Part shown: positions 6,897 to 13,434 of the stretch, piece after piece
How the letters are laid out: each line of letters begins with the position of its first letter
Position numbering within the stretch: the first letter of the stretch is position 1
Assembly: GCA_002338255.1 (NCBI GenBank)
Contig: DDHX01000052.1
Location: 1,630-15,063 of the forward strand
DNA: 13,434 nucleotides
Reading direction: 5' to 3'
From: Ruminococcaceae bacterium UBA1865
GTDB lineage: Bacteria; Bacillota; Clostridia; Oscillospirales; Acutalibacteraceae
Position numbers and translations under genes: made by a program
The notes under the pieces: generated by a model
Databases searched by the model: none
Seen by the model: the letters and a program-made list of their open reading frames with translations, nothing else
Told to the model about the DNA's origin: nothing

Positions 6897-8312
6897 ATGA
6901 TTAAATTTGGAACTGGCGGTTGGCGCGCGATTATCGGCGATGAGTTCACCAAAGCGAACGTACAGCTGTTAACAGCCGCGATTGCCAAAAAATTAATTGA
7001 TGAAGACAAAACGCTAAGTGGATTTGTCATTGGGTACGACAGACGGTTTTTGTCGGAGGAAGCAACCAAGTGGGCGGCGGAAGTCATGGCGGGGGAAGGT
7101 ATTCTGTGCCGTGTGATTAACCGGGAAGCACCGACTCCCTTAATCATGTTTACCGTCAAATATTATGACCTGCATTACGGGATGGCGGTGACTGCCAGCC
7201 ATAATCCGGCGATTTACAACGGAATCAAGGTATTTATGAAAAATGGACGCGATGCCGATGAAATTTTGACCGGCGAGCTTGAGCAGTACATGAAAAATAT
7301 CAATTCGGCCGACATCAAGGTGCTTCCTTTCGAGGACGGCGTAAAAAACGGAATGATTCAGATTATAGACCCGATGAATCAATATATTGACAGCATTATT
7401 CGTTCGATCAATATGGATGCAATCCGCAGCCGAAACTTGAAAATCGCGCTTGACCCGATGTACGGCGTGAGTAAGACGGCGCTGCAGACCATTCTGCTGA
7501 CCGCCCGCTGCGAGGTGGATGTCATCCATGAGCGCCGTGACGCGTTGTTTGGCGGCAGGCTCCCCGCACCGAACAGCAAAACCCTTTCCTCACTGATGAA
7601 CTATGTTGAAGAAAATCACTGTGATATCGGCATTGCGACCGATGGCGATGCGGACCGCCTTGGCGTTATTGACGACAAGGCCGAGTTCCTGCATCCCAAT
7701 AAAATTCTGGTTTTGCTCTATTACTACCTAATGAAAGTCAAGGGCTGGCACGGCGCGGCGGTGCGTAATATTGCAACTACGCACCTGCTTGACCGGATTG
7801 CCGAGGATTTCGGTGAAACCTGCTATGAAGTGCCGGTGGGATTTAAATACATATCCTCAAAAATGGTGGAAACGAATGCAATTATCGGAGGGGAATCCTC
7901 CGGCGGCCTTACGGTTCGCGGCCATATTCAGGGCAAAGACGGTATTTACGCCGCCGCGCTTCTGGTAGAAATGATTGCAACCACCGGACGAAAGCTTTCT
8001 GAAATTTACTCCGAAATTACAGATCAGTATGGCACCTATGAAATGGATGAGTGCGATTTTACTTTTTCACAGGAAGTGAAAGATGAAATCACCTCAATTT
8101 TACTGGAAGATAAGCTGCTGCCCGAATTTCCCTTTGAAATTGAAAAGGTTTCCTATATGGACGGGTGCAAGGTATACTTTAAAAATAAAGGGTGGATTAT
8201 CGCCCGCTTTTCAGGCACTGAGCCATTACTTCGCATCTTCTGCGAAATGCCGACGATGAAAGCCGCGCAGGCGGCAAGCGAGGTCTTAATACAATTTCTC
8301 CATCTTTCATAA
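6897..8312 (+). CDS. Alpha-D-phosphohexomutase (phosphoglucomutase/phosphomannomutase family)
   Basis: The enzyme moves phosphate between C1 and C6 of a hexose. It has 471 residues and shows all four family motifs: TASHNP with the phosphoserine S101, the magnesium site DGDADR (D249, D251, D253), the sugar-binding loop GGESSGG (331-337), and the phosphate-binding RFSGTEP (437-443). The length is typical of bacterial phosphomannomutase/GlmM-size proteins and shorter than the 550-residue phosphoglucomutases. The loop is not the GEQSG type of GlmM. Next to the phosphorylase, its likely job is to turn the released sugar-1-phosphate (GlcNAc-1-P or Glc-1-P) into the 6-phosphate. I chose the ATG at 6897 because the protein then begins MIKFGTGGWR, the classic start, with GGAGGAAGGTG just upstream. 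A GTG at 6876 would lie across that ribosome binding site and is rejected. Confidence 0.92.
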   Translation: MIKFGTGGWRAIIGDEFTKANVQLLTAAIAKKLIDEDKTLSGFVIGYDRRFLSEEATKWAAEVMAGEGILCRVINREAPTPLIMFTVKYYDLHYGMAVTASHNPAIYNGIKVFMKNGRDADEILTGELEQYMKNINSADIKVLPFEDGVKNGMIQIIDPMNQYIDSIIRSINMDAIRSRNLKIALDPMYGVSKTALQTILLTARCEVDVIHERRDALFGGRLPAPNSKTLSSLMNYVEENHCDIGIATDGDADRLGVIDDKAEFLHPNKILVLLYYYLMKVKGWHGAAVRNIATTHLLDRIAEDFGETCYEVPVGFKYISSKMVETNAIIGGESSGGLTVRGHIQGKDGIYAAALLVEMIATTGRKLSEIYSEITDQYGTYEMDECDFTFSQEVKDEITSILLEDKLLPEFPFEIEKVSYMDGCKVYFKNKGWIIARFSGTEPLLRIFCEMPTMKAAQAASEVLIQFLHLS

Positions 8313-8325
8313 TTCCTCTTTCACG

Positions 8326-8355
8326 AAGGCAGCTGCGAAATGCAACTGCCTTTTT
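8326..8355 (+). terminator. Rho-independent terminator after the mutase gene
   Basis: AAGGCAG-c-TGC (8326-8336) pairs with GCA-a-CTGCCTT (8342-8352) around the loop GAAAT, with a single C/A mismatch, and five T end at 8355. It begins 14 bases after the mutase stop and separates the enzyme operon from the kinase gene. Confidence 0.85.
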
Positions 8356-8366
8356 GATTAAAAATA

Positions 8367-8375
8367 TGGTATAAT
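8367..8375 (+). promoter_or_regulatory. Extended -10 promoter of the histidine kinase gene
   Basis: TGGTATAAT is a perfect -10 box (TATAAT, 8370-8375) with the TGn extension, directly after the terminator. The -35 region has no good match. A start near 8382 gives a leader of about 42 bases and supports the ATG at 8424 as the true start of the kinase. Confidence 0.6.
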
Positions 8376-8423
8376 TTGCTCAATAGTATGGCGAAAAACG
8401 ATGGCAGATGCGGAGGAATCGGG

Positions 8424-10166
8424 ATGAAAAAAACGCACAAAGGGATTTCGTTAAAATGGGGTTTGATCAGCATTATTGTGGCTTGCTGGATTTTGCCGAT
8501 TTTCATTATCAGCGTTGTCACAGGGTATTATATTACTCATAATATCAACGACCAGATTGCGGGAACCATTACGTCGTCCGCAAATAATTCGGTAAGAATC
8601 GCAGTCAACCGAATGGATACCGCGATTTCCTCCTCACGGTACGCTTCCTACAATCCGACAATTAAAGACGCATACAGCAGCTTTCATCAAACAAAGGATG
8701 TCAATGCGCTGTATGACCGGATTACTGCGTTTTTATCGCAGCAGTATAAATATGATGATAAATTTTTGATTACCACGCTGTATTTCAACGACGAACCAAG
8801 CAACATTTACTATACTTTTAACGTTGCGTACAATGCAACGTTCGGTGTGCGTGAATACCGCGACCATGTACATGAAATGGTGCAGAAGTTAGCGGCAACA
8901 TTGGGAACAGACATTGGGTTTTTGAATGTGGACGGGCGGATTTATATGGTCAGAAATATTCTCGGCAGCGATTACAAGCCCTATGCGGTGCTGACAATGC
9001 AGCTCAATACGGCAAGTATGTTTGCCAGCATCAAAAATGTTGTGTGGGAAACGGATACCACAATTTGGCTGAACTCCACCCCGGTTGTTCTGAACGGCAC
9101 ACAGTTTAGCCTGCAGAAGATAGGGGTCACTTTTCCGGAAGGCAGTAAAACGCTGCAAAACGGAAACAACCACTTCTTAATCTCCGGAATGAATCAGGGA
9201 GCGGCCTACAATTTTTCGTATATTATCGGTGTTGACAGCTCGCCGCTGGTTGAGGAGCTGTCGGGTTTTAAAAACACACTTGTATGGATGATGCTTTTCA
9301 TGCTTCCGCTGCTGGGTATTGTGGTTTGGTTTTTCTCCCGCAATGTGTCCCGTCCGATTGATCGGCTGATTGTAGAGGCAAAAAATATAGAAGAGGGAAA
9401 TTTTGGCGTGCAGGTTACGGATCAGTTCCACAATCTGGAATTCCGGTATCTCACCGATGCGTTTAACAGCATGTCGTATAAGCTGAAATATCAGTTTGAC
9501 AGGATTTACAAGGAGGAGCTGGCGCTGCGTGACGCGCGCATTATGGCGCTGCAATCCCAAATTAACCCGCATTTTTTAAACAACACGCTTGAAATTATCA
9601 ACTGGGAGGCGCGGCTTTCCGATAATGTAAAGGTTTCGCGCATGATTGAAGCGCTTTCCACCATGTTGGACGCGGCGCTTGACCGAAAGGGCAAGCCGAT
9701 TGTCCACGTTTCCGAAGAGATGATGTATGTGGACGCTTATTTATACATTATTTCAGAACGGCTCGGCAAGCGGCTGACCGTCAAAAAGGAAATTGACCCG
9801 GCACTTTTAGACTTGTATGTTCCCCGTCTGGTGCTGCAGCCGATTATTGAAAACGCGGTGGAACACGGAATTCAGCCCCAGCAAAAAGGGGTTATCAGCA
9901 TCCGTATTTATCGTGAGGAAAATAATCTGATTTTTGAGGTTGAAAACGACGGCGTGATGACACCGGAGGATGAGAAGCGGATTGAACAACTGCTTTCGGC
10001 TGATTACGACGCGGCGAATGAAAGCGCAAACAGCCTTGGAATACGCAACGTAAATCAACGATTGAAGATCATTTATGGTGAAAACAGCGGGCTTACAATT
10101 AAAATTAACAGGAAAGGCCACGCAGTTTCCAGGATTATTATCGCTATTGACCAATCCAAACAATAA
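8424..10166 (+). CDS. Membrane sensor histidine kinase, YesM type
   Basis: This 580-residue kinase has an N-terminal membrane helix (about 12-36), an extracellular sensing region of about 250 residues (37-283, probably a dCache-like fold), a second helix (about 284-305), a HAMP linker (about 305-358) and a cytoplasmic kinase core. The core shows the His_kinase motif ALQSQINPHFLNNTLEIINW with the phospho-acceptor H383. The ATPase domain has the N-box LQPIIENAVEHG (471-482), the G1 box ENDG (507-510) and SLGIRNVNQRL (537-547). Kinases of this group usually work with an AraC-type response regulator (YesN) and control sugar ABC transporters. Here no regulator gene is adjacent; the binding-protein gene follows after 105 bases. 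I chose the ATG at 8424, with GGAGG 7 bases upstream; a longer frame from TTG at 8376 would begin at the promoter and is rejected. Confidence 0.93.
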   Translation: MKKTHKGISLKWGLISIIVACWILPIFIISVVTGYYITHNINDQIAGTITSSANNSVRIAVNRMDTAISSSRYASYNPTIKDAYSSFHQTKDVNALYDRITAFLSQQYKYDDKFLITTLYFNDEPSNIYYTFNVAYNATFGVREYRDHVHEMVQKLAATLGTDIGFLNVDGRIYMVRNILGSDYKPYAVLTMQLNTASMFASIKNVVWETDTTIWLNSTPVVLNGTQFSLQKIGVTFPEGSKTLQNGNNHFLISGMNQGAAYNFSYIIGVDSSPLVEELSGFKNTLVWMMLFMLPLLGIVVWFFSRNVSRPIDRLIVEAKNIEEGNFGVQVTDQFHNLEFRYLTDAFNSMSYKLKYQFDRIYKEELALRDARIMALQSQINPHFLNNTLEIINWEARLSDNVKVSRMIEALSTMLDAALDRKGKPIVHVSEEMMYVDAYLYIISERLGKRLTVKKEIDPALLDLYVPRLVLQPIIENAVEHGIQPQQKGVISIRIYREENNLIFEVENDGVMTPEDEKRIEQLLSADYDAANESANSLGIRNVNQRLKIIYGENSGLTIKINRKGHAVSRIIIAIDQSKQ

Positions 10167-10192
10167 TATACAACAAATGGCAAGACTGTCTA

Positions 10193-10221
10193 TTATGTTT
10201 TTTCGGGAGTCAGTGTAATAT
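10193..10221 (+). promoter_or_regulatory. Weak candidate promoter for the transporter genes
   Basis: The 105 bases between the kinase and the lipoprotein gene contain TAATAT (10216-10221), a fair -10 box, but the -35 region 17 bases upstream (TTATGT) matches poorly. A weak -35 would fit a promoter that needs an activator. There is no terminator after the kinase, so read-through is also likely. An 8-bp palindrome TCCATGGA lies downstream at 10234-10241. Confidence 0.25.
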
Positions 10222-10271
10222 AGTAGCAAGAAGTCCATGGAGTACCATCAAAAATTTATGGAGGTTAAATC

Positions 10272-11600
10272 ATGAAAAGAGTAATTGCGTTAGTTCTTGC
10301 AATGACACTTTGCGGCGCAATGTTTGCCGGCTGTCAAAGCATACCGGCGGCGAGTACTGCATCAAAAGCATCGGAAGCTTCTCAAAGCGCGGTGGCTTCT
10401 GAACCGGCAAAGCCGGCAGAAATCACAGTCGTAACATCATACGGCGGAGACGACGGCAACAGAGCAAATTATGAAAAAGCTTATAAAGCTTATGAAACAG
10501 CCACCGGAAATACGGTCAAGGATGCATCCGGCACTTCCAACGAAGAGTGGAAATCCAAAATAATGGCTGACTTTGAAACAGGTGCGGAGCCTGATGTGCT
10601 TTTCTATTTCAACGGAGTCGACGCAAATAAACTCGTTCAGGGCGGCAAGGTTGTCAGCTTGGATGAAATCCGTAAAGTATATCCGGATTACGCAAGCAAC
10701 ATGAGAGATGATCTGATGGTCGCTTCTCCTGCCGACAACAAAGTCTATTCCGTTCCTGTGAATGGCTACTGGGAAGGCTTATATGTCAACAAAAAAGTTT
10801 TAAAAGCCTCCGGCGTTGAAGTGCCCGGCGCAAATTACACATGGGACCAATTCCTGAAGGATTGCGAATCCATTAAAGCAAAGGGTTACACCCCGATTGC
10901 TTGCTCTTTGCAGGAAGTTCCTCACTATTGGTTTGAATTCACAGTGTTCAATCATGATACCGTGGTAACTCATACAAAGCTGCCTGCTGCTTCCAGTGAC
11001 GCAACCGGTAAAGAATGGGCCGCAGGTCTCAACGATATTAAAACACTTTATTCAAAAGGCTATTTCCCGAAAAACACAACAACCGCAACTGATGCGGAAA
11101 CCTTCCAGTTGATGGCTGACGATAAAGCAGCGTTTGCAATTGACGGTTCCTGGAAAATCGGTTGGTTCCAACAGAACGCAAAGAGCATTGATGACTTTAC
11201 CGTTACATATGTTCCGGGTGCCAATCAGAGAAAATCAACCGATATTATCGGCGGTCTCTCAATGGGTTATTACATTACCAAAAAAGCATGGGATGATCCT
11301 GCAAAACAAAAGGCTTGTGTCGATTTTGTAAAGGCAATGACAACGGATGAAGTTGTCTCCACCTTTGGTGCAACAGCGGTTACCGCATTAAAGAACGGAA
11401 CAACAGCTCCTTCCGATGCAGATTCCCTTGTAAAGGCCGCGCTTGCCATGACAAAGGGTGCAACCGGAATTGCTCCGGCGGCACAGGATGGCCTCAATCA
11501 AACCGCGCGCACCGCACTGTTTGCCGATATTAAAAATGTCGCGACCGGCAAAACAACCGCTGAAAAAGCAATTGATGCCTGCTTAGCAATAAAGGGTTAA
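10272..11600 (+). CDS. Sugar ABC transporter substrate-binding lipoprotein (family 1)
   Basis: This 442-residue extracellular protein should capture an oligosaccharide and deliver it to the permeases encoded next. It has a lipoprotein signal: MKR, a hydrophobic stretch, then the lipobox AMFAGC with C21 as the lipid-bearing residue. A Ser/Ala/Lys-rich flexible linker follows (about 22-48), then the binding domain from EITVVTSYGGDDGNRANYEK. The fold and motifs such as FETGAEPDVLFYFNG, YSVPVNGYWEGLYVNKKVL and AFAIDGSWKIGWF are typical of bacterial solute-binding proteins of family 1 (the MalE type). The ligand cannot be read directly; the neighbouring phosphorylase points to a beta-linked disaccharide, perhaps chitobiose. 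The codons are richer in A and T endings than those of the neighbours, as expected for a strongly expressed gene. GGAGG lies 7 bases before the ATG. Confidence 0.93.
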   Translation: MKRVIALVLAMTLCGAMFAGCQSIPAASTASKASEASQSAVASEPAKPAEITVVTSYGGDDGNRANYEKAYKAYETATGNTVKDASGTSNEEWKSKIMADFETGAEPDVLFYFNGVDANKLVQGGKVVSLDEIRKVYPDYASNMRDDLMVASPADNKVYSVPVNGYWEGLYVNKKVLKASGVEVPGANYTWDQFLKDCESIKAKGYTPIACSLQEVPHYWFEFTVFNHDTVVTHTKLPAASSDATGKEWAAGLNDIKTLYSKGYFPKNTTTATDAETFQLMADDKAAFAIDGSWKIGWFQQNAKSIDDFTVTYVPGANQRKSTDIIGGLSMGYYITKKAWDDPAKQKACVDFVKAMTTDEVVSTFGATAVTALKNGTTAPSDADSLVKAALAMTKGATGIAPAAQDGLNQTARTALFADIKNVATGKTTAEKAIDACLAIKG

Positions 11601-11642
11601 TTTCATACTGATTTTCCTATTTTCCTAATGAATGTTCATGAA

Positions 11643-11677
11643 AAAGCCGGAGAGTTACACATCAGCTCTCCGGTTTT
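11643..11677 (+). terminator. Intercistronic hairpin (partial terminator) after the lipoprotein gene
   Basis: CCGGAGAGTT (11647-11656) pairs with AGCTCTCCGG (11664-11673), including one G-T pair, around a 7-base loop, with A-rich sequence before and TTTTCTTT after. It lies between the binding-protein and permease genes, which have no separate promoter that I can see. It probably lets some transcripts through and gives more lipoprotein than permease. Confidence 0.75.
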
Positions 11678-11698
11678 CTTTAAGAGGGCGATGAATCA

Positions 11699-12586
11699 AT
11701 GAATTCGATGATCTATAAAAAGAAAACTCCGCTAATTATATTTCTTGCTCCCGCGTTTTTGTTCATGACGTTATTTTTGTATTACCCGTTTGTCATGAAT
11801 ATTTATAACAGTTTTTCCAATATTACAGGCCTTGGTACTGCCGCAAAGGGAATGAACACCCCGTGGTATTTGAATTTTACAAAGCTGTTTCAGGATCCAA
11901 TTATGAAAACAGCAATGATCAACACATTGCTGCTCATGCTTATGACAATCATTTTTCAGGTTGGCATCGCTTTGCTGCTCGCTTTACTGATCGATAACAT
12001 TAAAAAGGGCACACAGTTCTTTCGGACGGTGTACTTTTTTCCAATTGTTATTTCCGCAACAGCTTTGGGACTATTGTTTAATCTGATATTTCTATATGAC
12101 GGCGGCATGGTGAACCAGCTGCTGCTGAAATTCGGTGTGACCGATATGATTGACTGGAAGGACGAGGCACATTATCTTTTTACGATGATGTTACCGGTCA
12201 TGTGGCAATATGTCGGGTTCTATTTTGTTATCATTGTAACCGGCCTGAACAACATTTCACCTGATATTTATGAAGCCGCGGAAATTGACGGGGCAAGTGG
12301 ATTTAAGCGTGTGCGGTATATTACATGGCCGCTTTTGCACAATGTTCTGTGCACCTGCCTTACGCTCGCAATTACCGGCGCGCTGAAAGTTTTTGACTTA
12401 CCCTGGATTATGATGGGCGCCGGTATGCCAATGGATAAATCATGGCTTACAGGCACCTATATGTACAACCAGACCTTCACAATGGGCGACGTGGATTACG
12501 GCTCAACGATTGCAATTGTTATCGTTGTGACCGGCGTCGTCATTTCACAAATAGCAAATCGAATCTTTAAGGAAAAAGATTATTAA
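11699..12586 (+). CDS. Sugar ABC transporter permease 1 (CUT1, MalF type)
   Basis: This 295-residue membrane subunit forms half of the transport channel with the protein encoded next. About six membrane helices can be seen: near 11-33, 72-98, 110-133, 160-182, 214-232 and 268-287. The cytoplasmic EAA loop that contacts the ATPase reads YEAAEIDGASGFKRVRYITW (residues 191-210), with the conserved glycine at 198. The length is usual for this family. The ATG at 11699 has AGAGGG about 10 bases upstream; a second ATG three codons later is possible. It ends 15 bases before the second permease. The ATPase is not in the window; in Firmicutes CUT1 systems often share one encoded elsewhere (MsmX type). 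Confidence 0.94.
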   Translation: MNSMIYKKKTPLIIFLAPAFLFMTLFLYYPFVMNIYNSFSNITGLGTAAKGMNTPWYLNFTKLFQDPIMKTAMINTLLLMLMTIIFQVGIALLLALLIDNIKKGTQFFRTVYFFPIVISATALGLLFNLIFLYDGGMVNQLLLKFGVTDMIDWKDEAHYLFTMMLPVMWQYVGFYFVIIVTGLNNISPDIYEAAEIDGASGFKRVRYITWPLLHNVLCTCLTLAITGALKVFDLPWIMMGAGMPMDKSWLTGTYMYNQTFTMGDVDYGSTIAIVIVVTGVVISQIANRIFKEKDY

Positions 12587-12601
12587 TGGGGAGGAGAAAA
12601 A

Positions 12602-13434
12602 ATGCAAACAACAATTCAAAAAGCGCCTGAACCAGTCAGAACTGGCAGACGTACATTCAGCCTAAGCAAAATAGCAACCTATTTTTTTCTTTCCCTTTGG
12701 GCCGTGACAACGATTTACCCCTTTATTTGGGTTATTTTGAACTCTTTTAAATTAAAGGGACTGATTCGTTCTGATTCATTTTCCATCCCGACGGGAAGCA
12801 ACTTTACACTGAACAATTACCAGACTGCTTTTGACCGTGTAGACATTTTAGGCGCCTATAAAAACAGCCTGATTATTTCTATTTCCGTAACCCTTGTCGT
12901 CATGCTGCTTGCCGGGTTTGCAGCGTATGGAATGGCACGTTACAGCTTTAAGGGAAAAGCCGCTCTCCATTCGCTGATTATTGCAAGTATGATGTTCCCT
13001 GTGTTCTCAACAATTATCCCGGTTTTCAGAATGATGTTCGGCTGGCATATCGTAAATACGAACAGCATATCTCTTTCCCAGCTGAGCGTGATATTGCCGC
13101 AGATTGCAGGAAACCTCTCCTTCTCGATTGTTGTGCTGATGGGCTTTATCCGCAGCCTGCCGGTCGATTTAGAGGAAGCTGCCTATCTTGAAGGCTGCAA
13201 TATCTACCAAATTTTCTTTAAGGTGATTCTGCCGATTGCAAAACCTTCGTTTGCAACTGTGGCGATTTTTACGTTTCTGTGGTCATATAACGACCTGTTT
13301 ACGCAAATGTTCTTTCTGCGGTATAAAGATACATTTACCATTACGCGTCTTTTGAATGAAATTACTTCCATTGCAGGCGTGAACTACGGGTTGATGGCGG
13401 CAGCAGTCGTGCTGGTTGTCGTGCCTGTCCTCAT
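12602..13434 (+). CDS. Sugar ABC transporter permease 2 (CUT1, MalG type), cut at the right edge
   Basis: This second channel subunit is open at the window end; 277 codons are present and about 10-25 residues should be missing. It starts at the ATG at 12602 with GGGGAGGAG 5-6 bases upstream. The N-terminus is a cytoplasmic tail of about 23 residues, then a helix with YFFLSLWAVTTIYPFIWVIL, and the family hallmark LNSFK follows. The EAA loop reads LEEAAYLEGCNIYQIFFKVI, with EGC in place of the commoner DGA, a variant known in MalG-like subunits. Further helices end with ATVAIFTFLWSYNDLF. The order binding protein, MalF type, MalG type is the standard one for CUT1 systems. Confidence 0.93.
   Translation, partial: MQTTIQKAPEPVRTGRRTFSLSKIATYFFLSLWAVTTIYPFIWVILNSFKLKGLIRSDSFSIPTGSNFTLNNYQTAFDRVDILGAYKNSLIISISVTLVVMLLAGFAAYGMARYSFKGKAALHSLIIASMMFPVFSTIIPVFRMMFGWHIVNTNSISLSQLSVILPQIAGNLSFSIVVLMGFIRSLPVDLEEAAYLEGCNIYQIFFKVILPIAKPSFATVAIFTFLWSYNDLFTQMFFLRYKDTFTITRLLNEITSIAGVNYGLMAAAVVLVVVPVL

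Overview
The window looks like chromosomal DNA from a Gram-positive anaerobe of the class Clostridia, plausibly near the Oscillospiraceae. This is an inference. It rests on strong GGAGG-type ribosome binding sites, TTG as well as ATG starts, a DUF1540 small protein, a cobalamin-binding DUF4080 radical SAM protein, a YesM-type histidine kinase, and a Ser/Ala-rich substrate-binding lipoprotein feeding a CUT1 sugar ABC transporter. No rRNA, tRNA, CRISPR array, insertion sequence or phage module was seen.

Left part (1-1093): on the minus strand lie the N-terminal 159 codons of an APC-superfamily amino acid permease, running off the left edge, and a 57-residue DUF1540 protein followed by a strong terminator. 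The 323-base gap from 771 to 1093 holds the presumed DUF1540 promoter (minus), a short reading frame at 896-1006 (plus) that looks like the tail of a lost gene, and an extended -10 promoter for the next operon.

Middle part (1094-4296): a tight plus-strand operon encodes a MYG1-family DHH-type hydrolase, a 68-residue four-cysteine protein, a B12-binding/radical SAM/DUF4080 protein and a YccF-family membrane protein. The last two genes overlap by four bases, and a 17-bp perfect hairpin with a T-run ends the operon. The four products have no obvious common pathway.

Right part (4297-13434, continuing past the edge): a sugar-use cluster. Its genes are a GH94 phosphorylase that most resembles N,N'-diacetylchitobiose phosphorylase (ChbP), an alpha-D-phosphohexomutase, a membrane sensor histidine kinase of the YesM type, a substrate-binding lipoprotein, and two MalF/MalG-type permeases, the second cut by the window edge. 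The inferred scheme is this: the lipoprotein and permeases import a beta-linked disaccharide, most likely chitobiose released from chitin or related glycans. The phosphorylase splits it with inorganic phosphate into free GlcNAc and GlcNAc-1-phosphate, saving one ATP. The mutase then converts the 1-phosphate into the 6-phosphate. The histidine kinase probably senses the sugar or the loaded binding protein. A perfect 8-8-8 palindrome over the -10 box of the phosphorylase promoter suggests a second, repressor-based control. Hairpins after the mutase gene and after the lipoprotein gene divide the cluster into expression segments. No response regulator, ATPase, GlcNAc kinase, NagA or NagB is seen, so these would have to lie outside the window.
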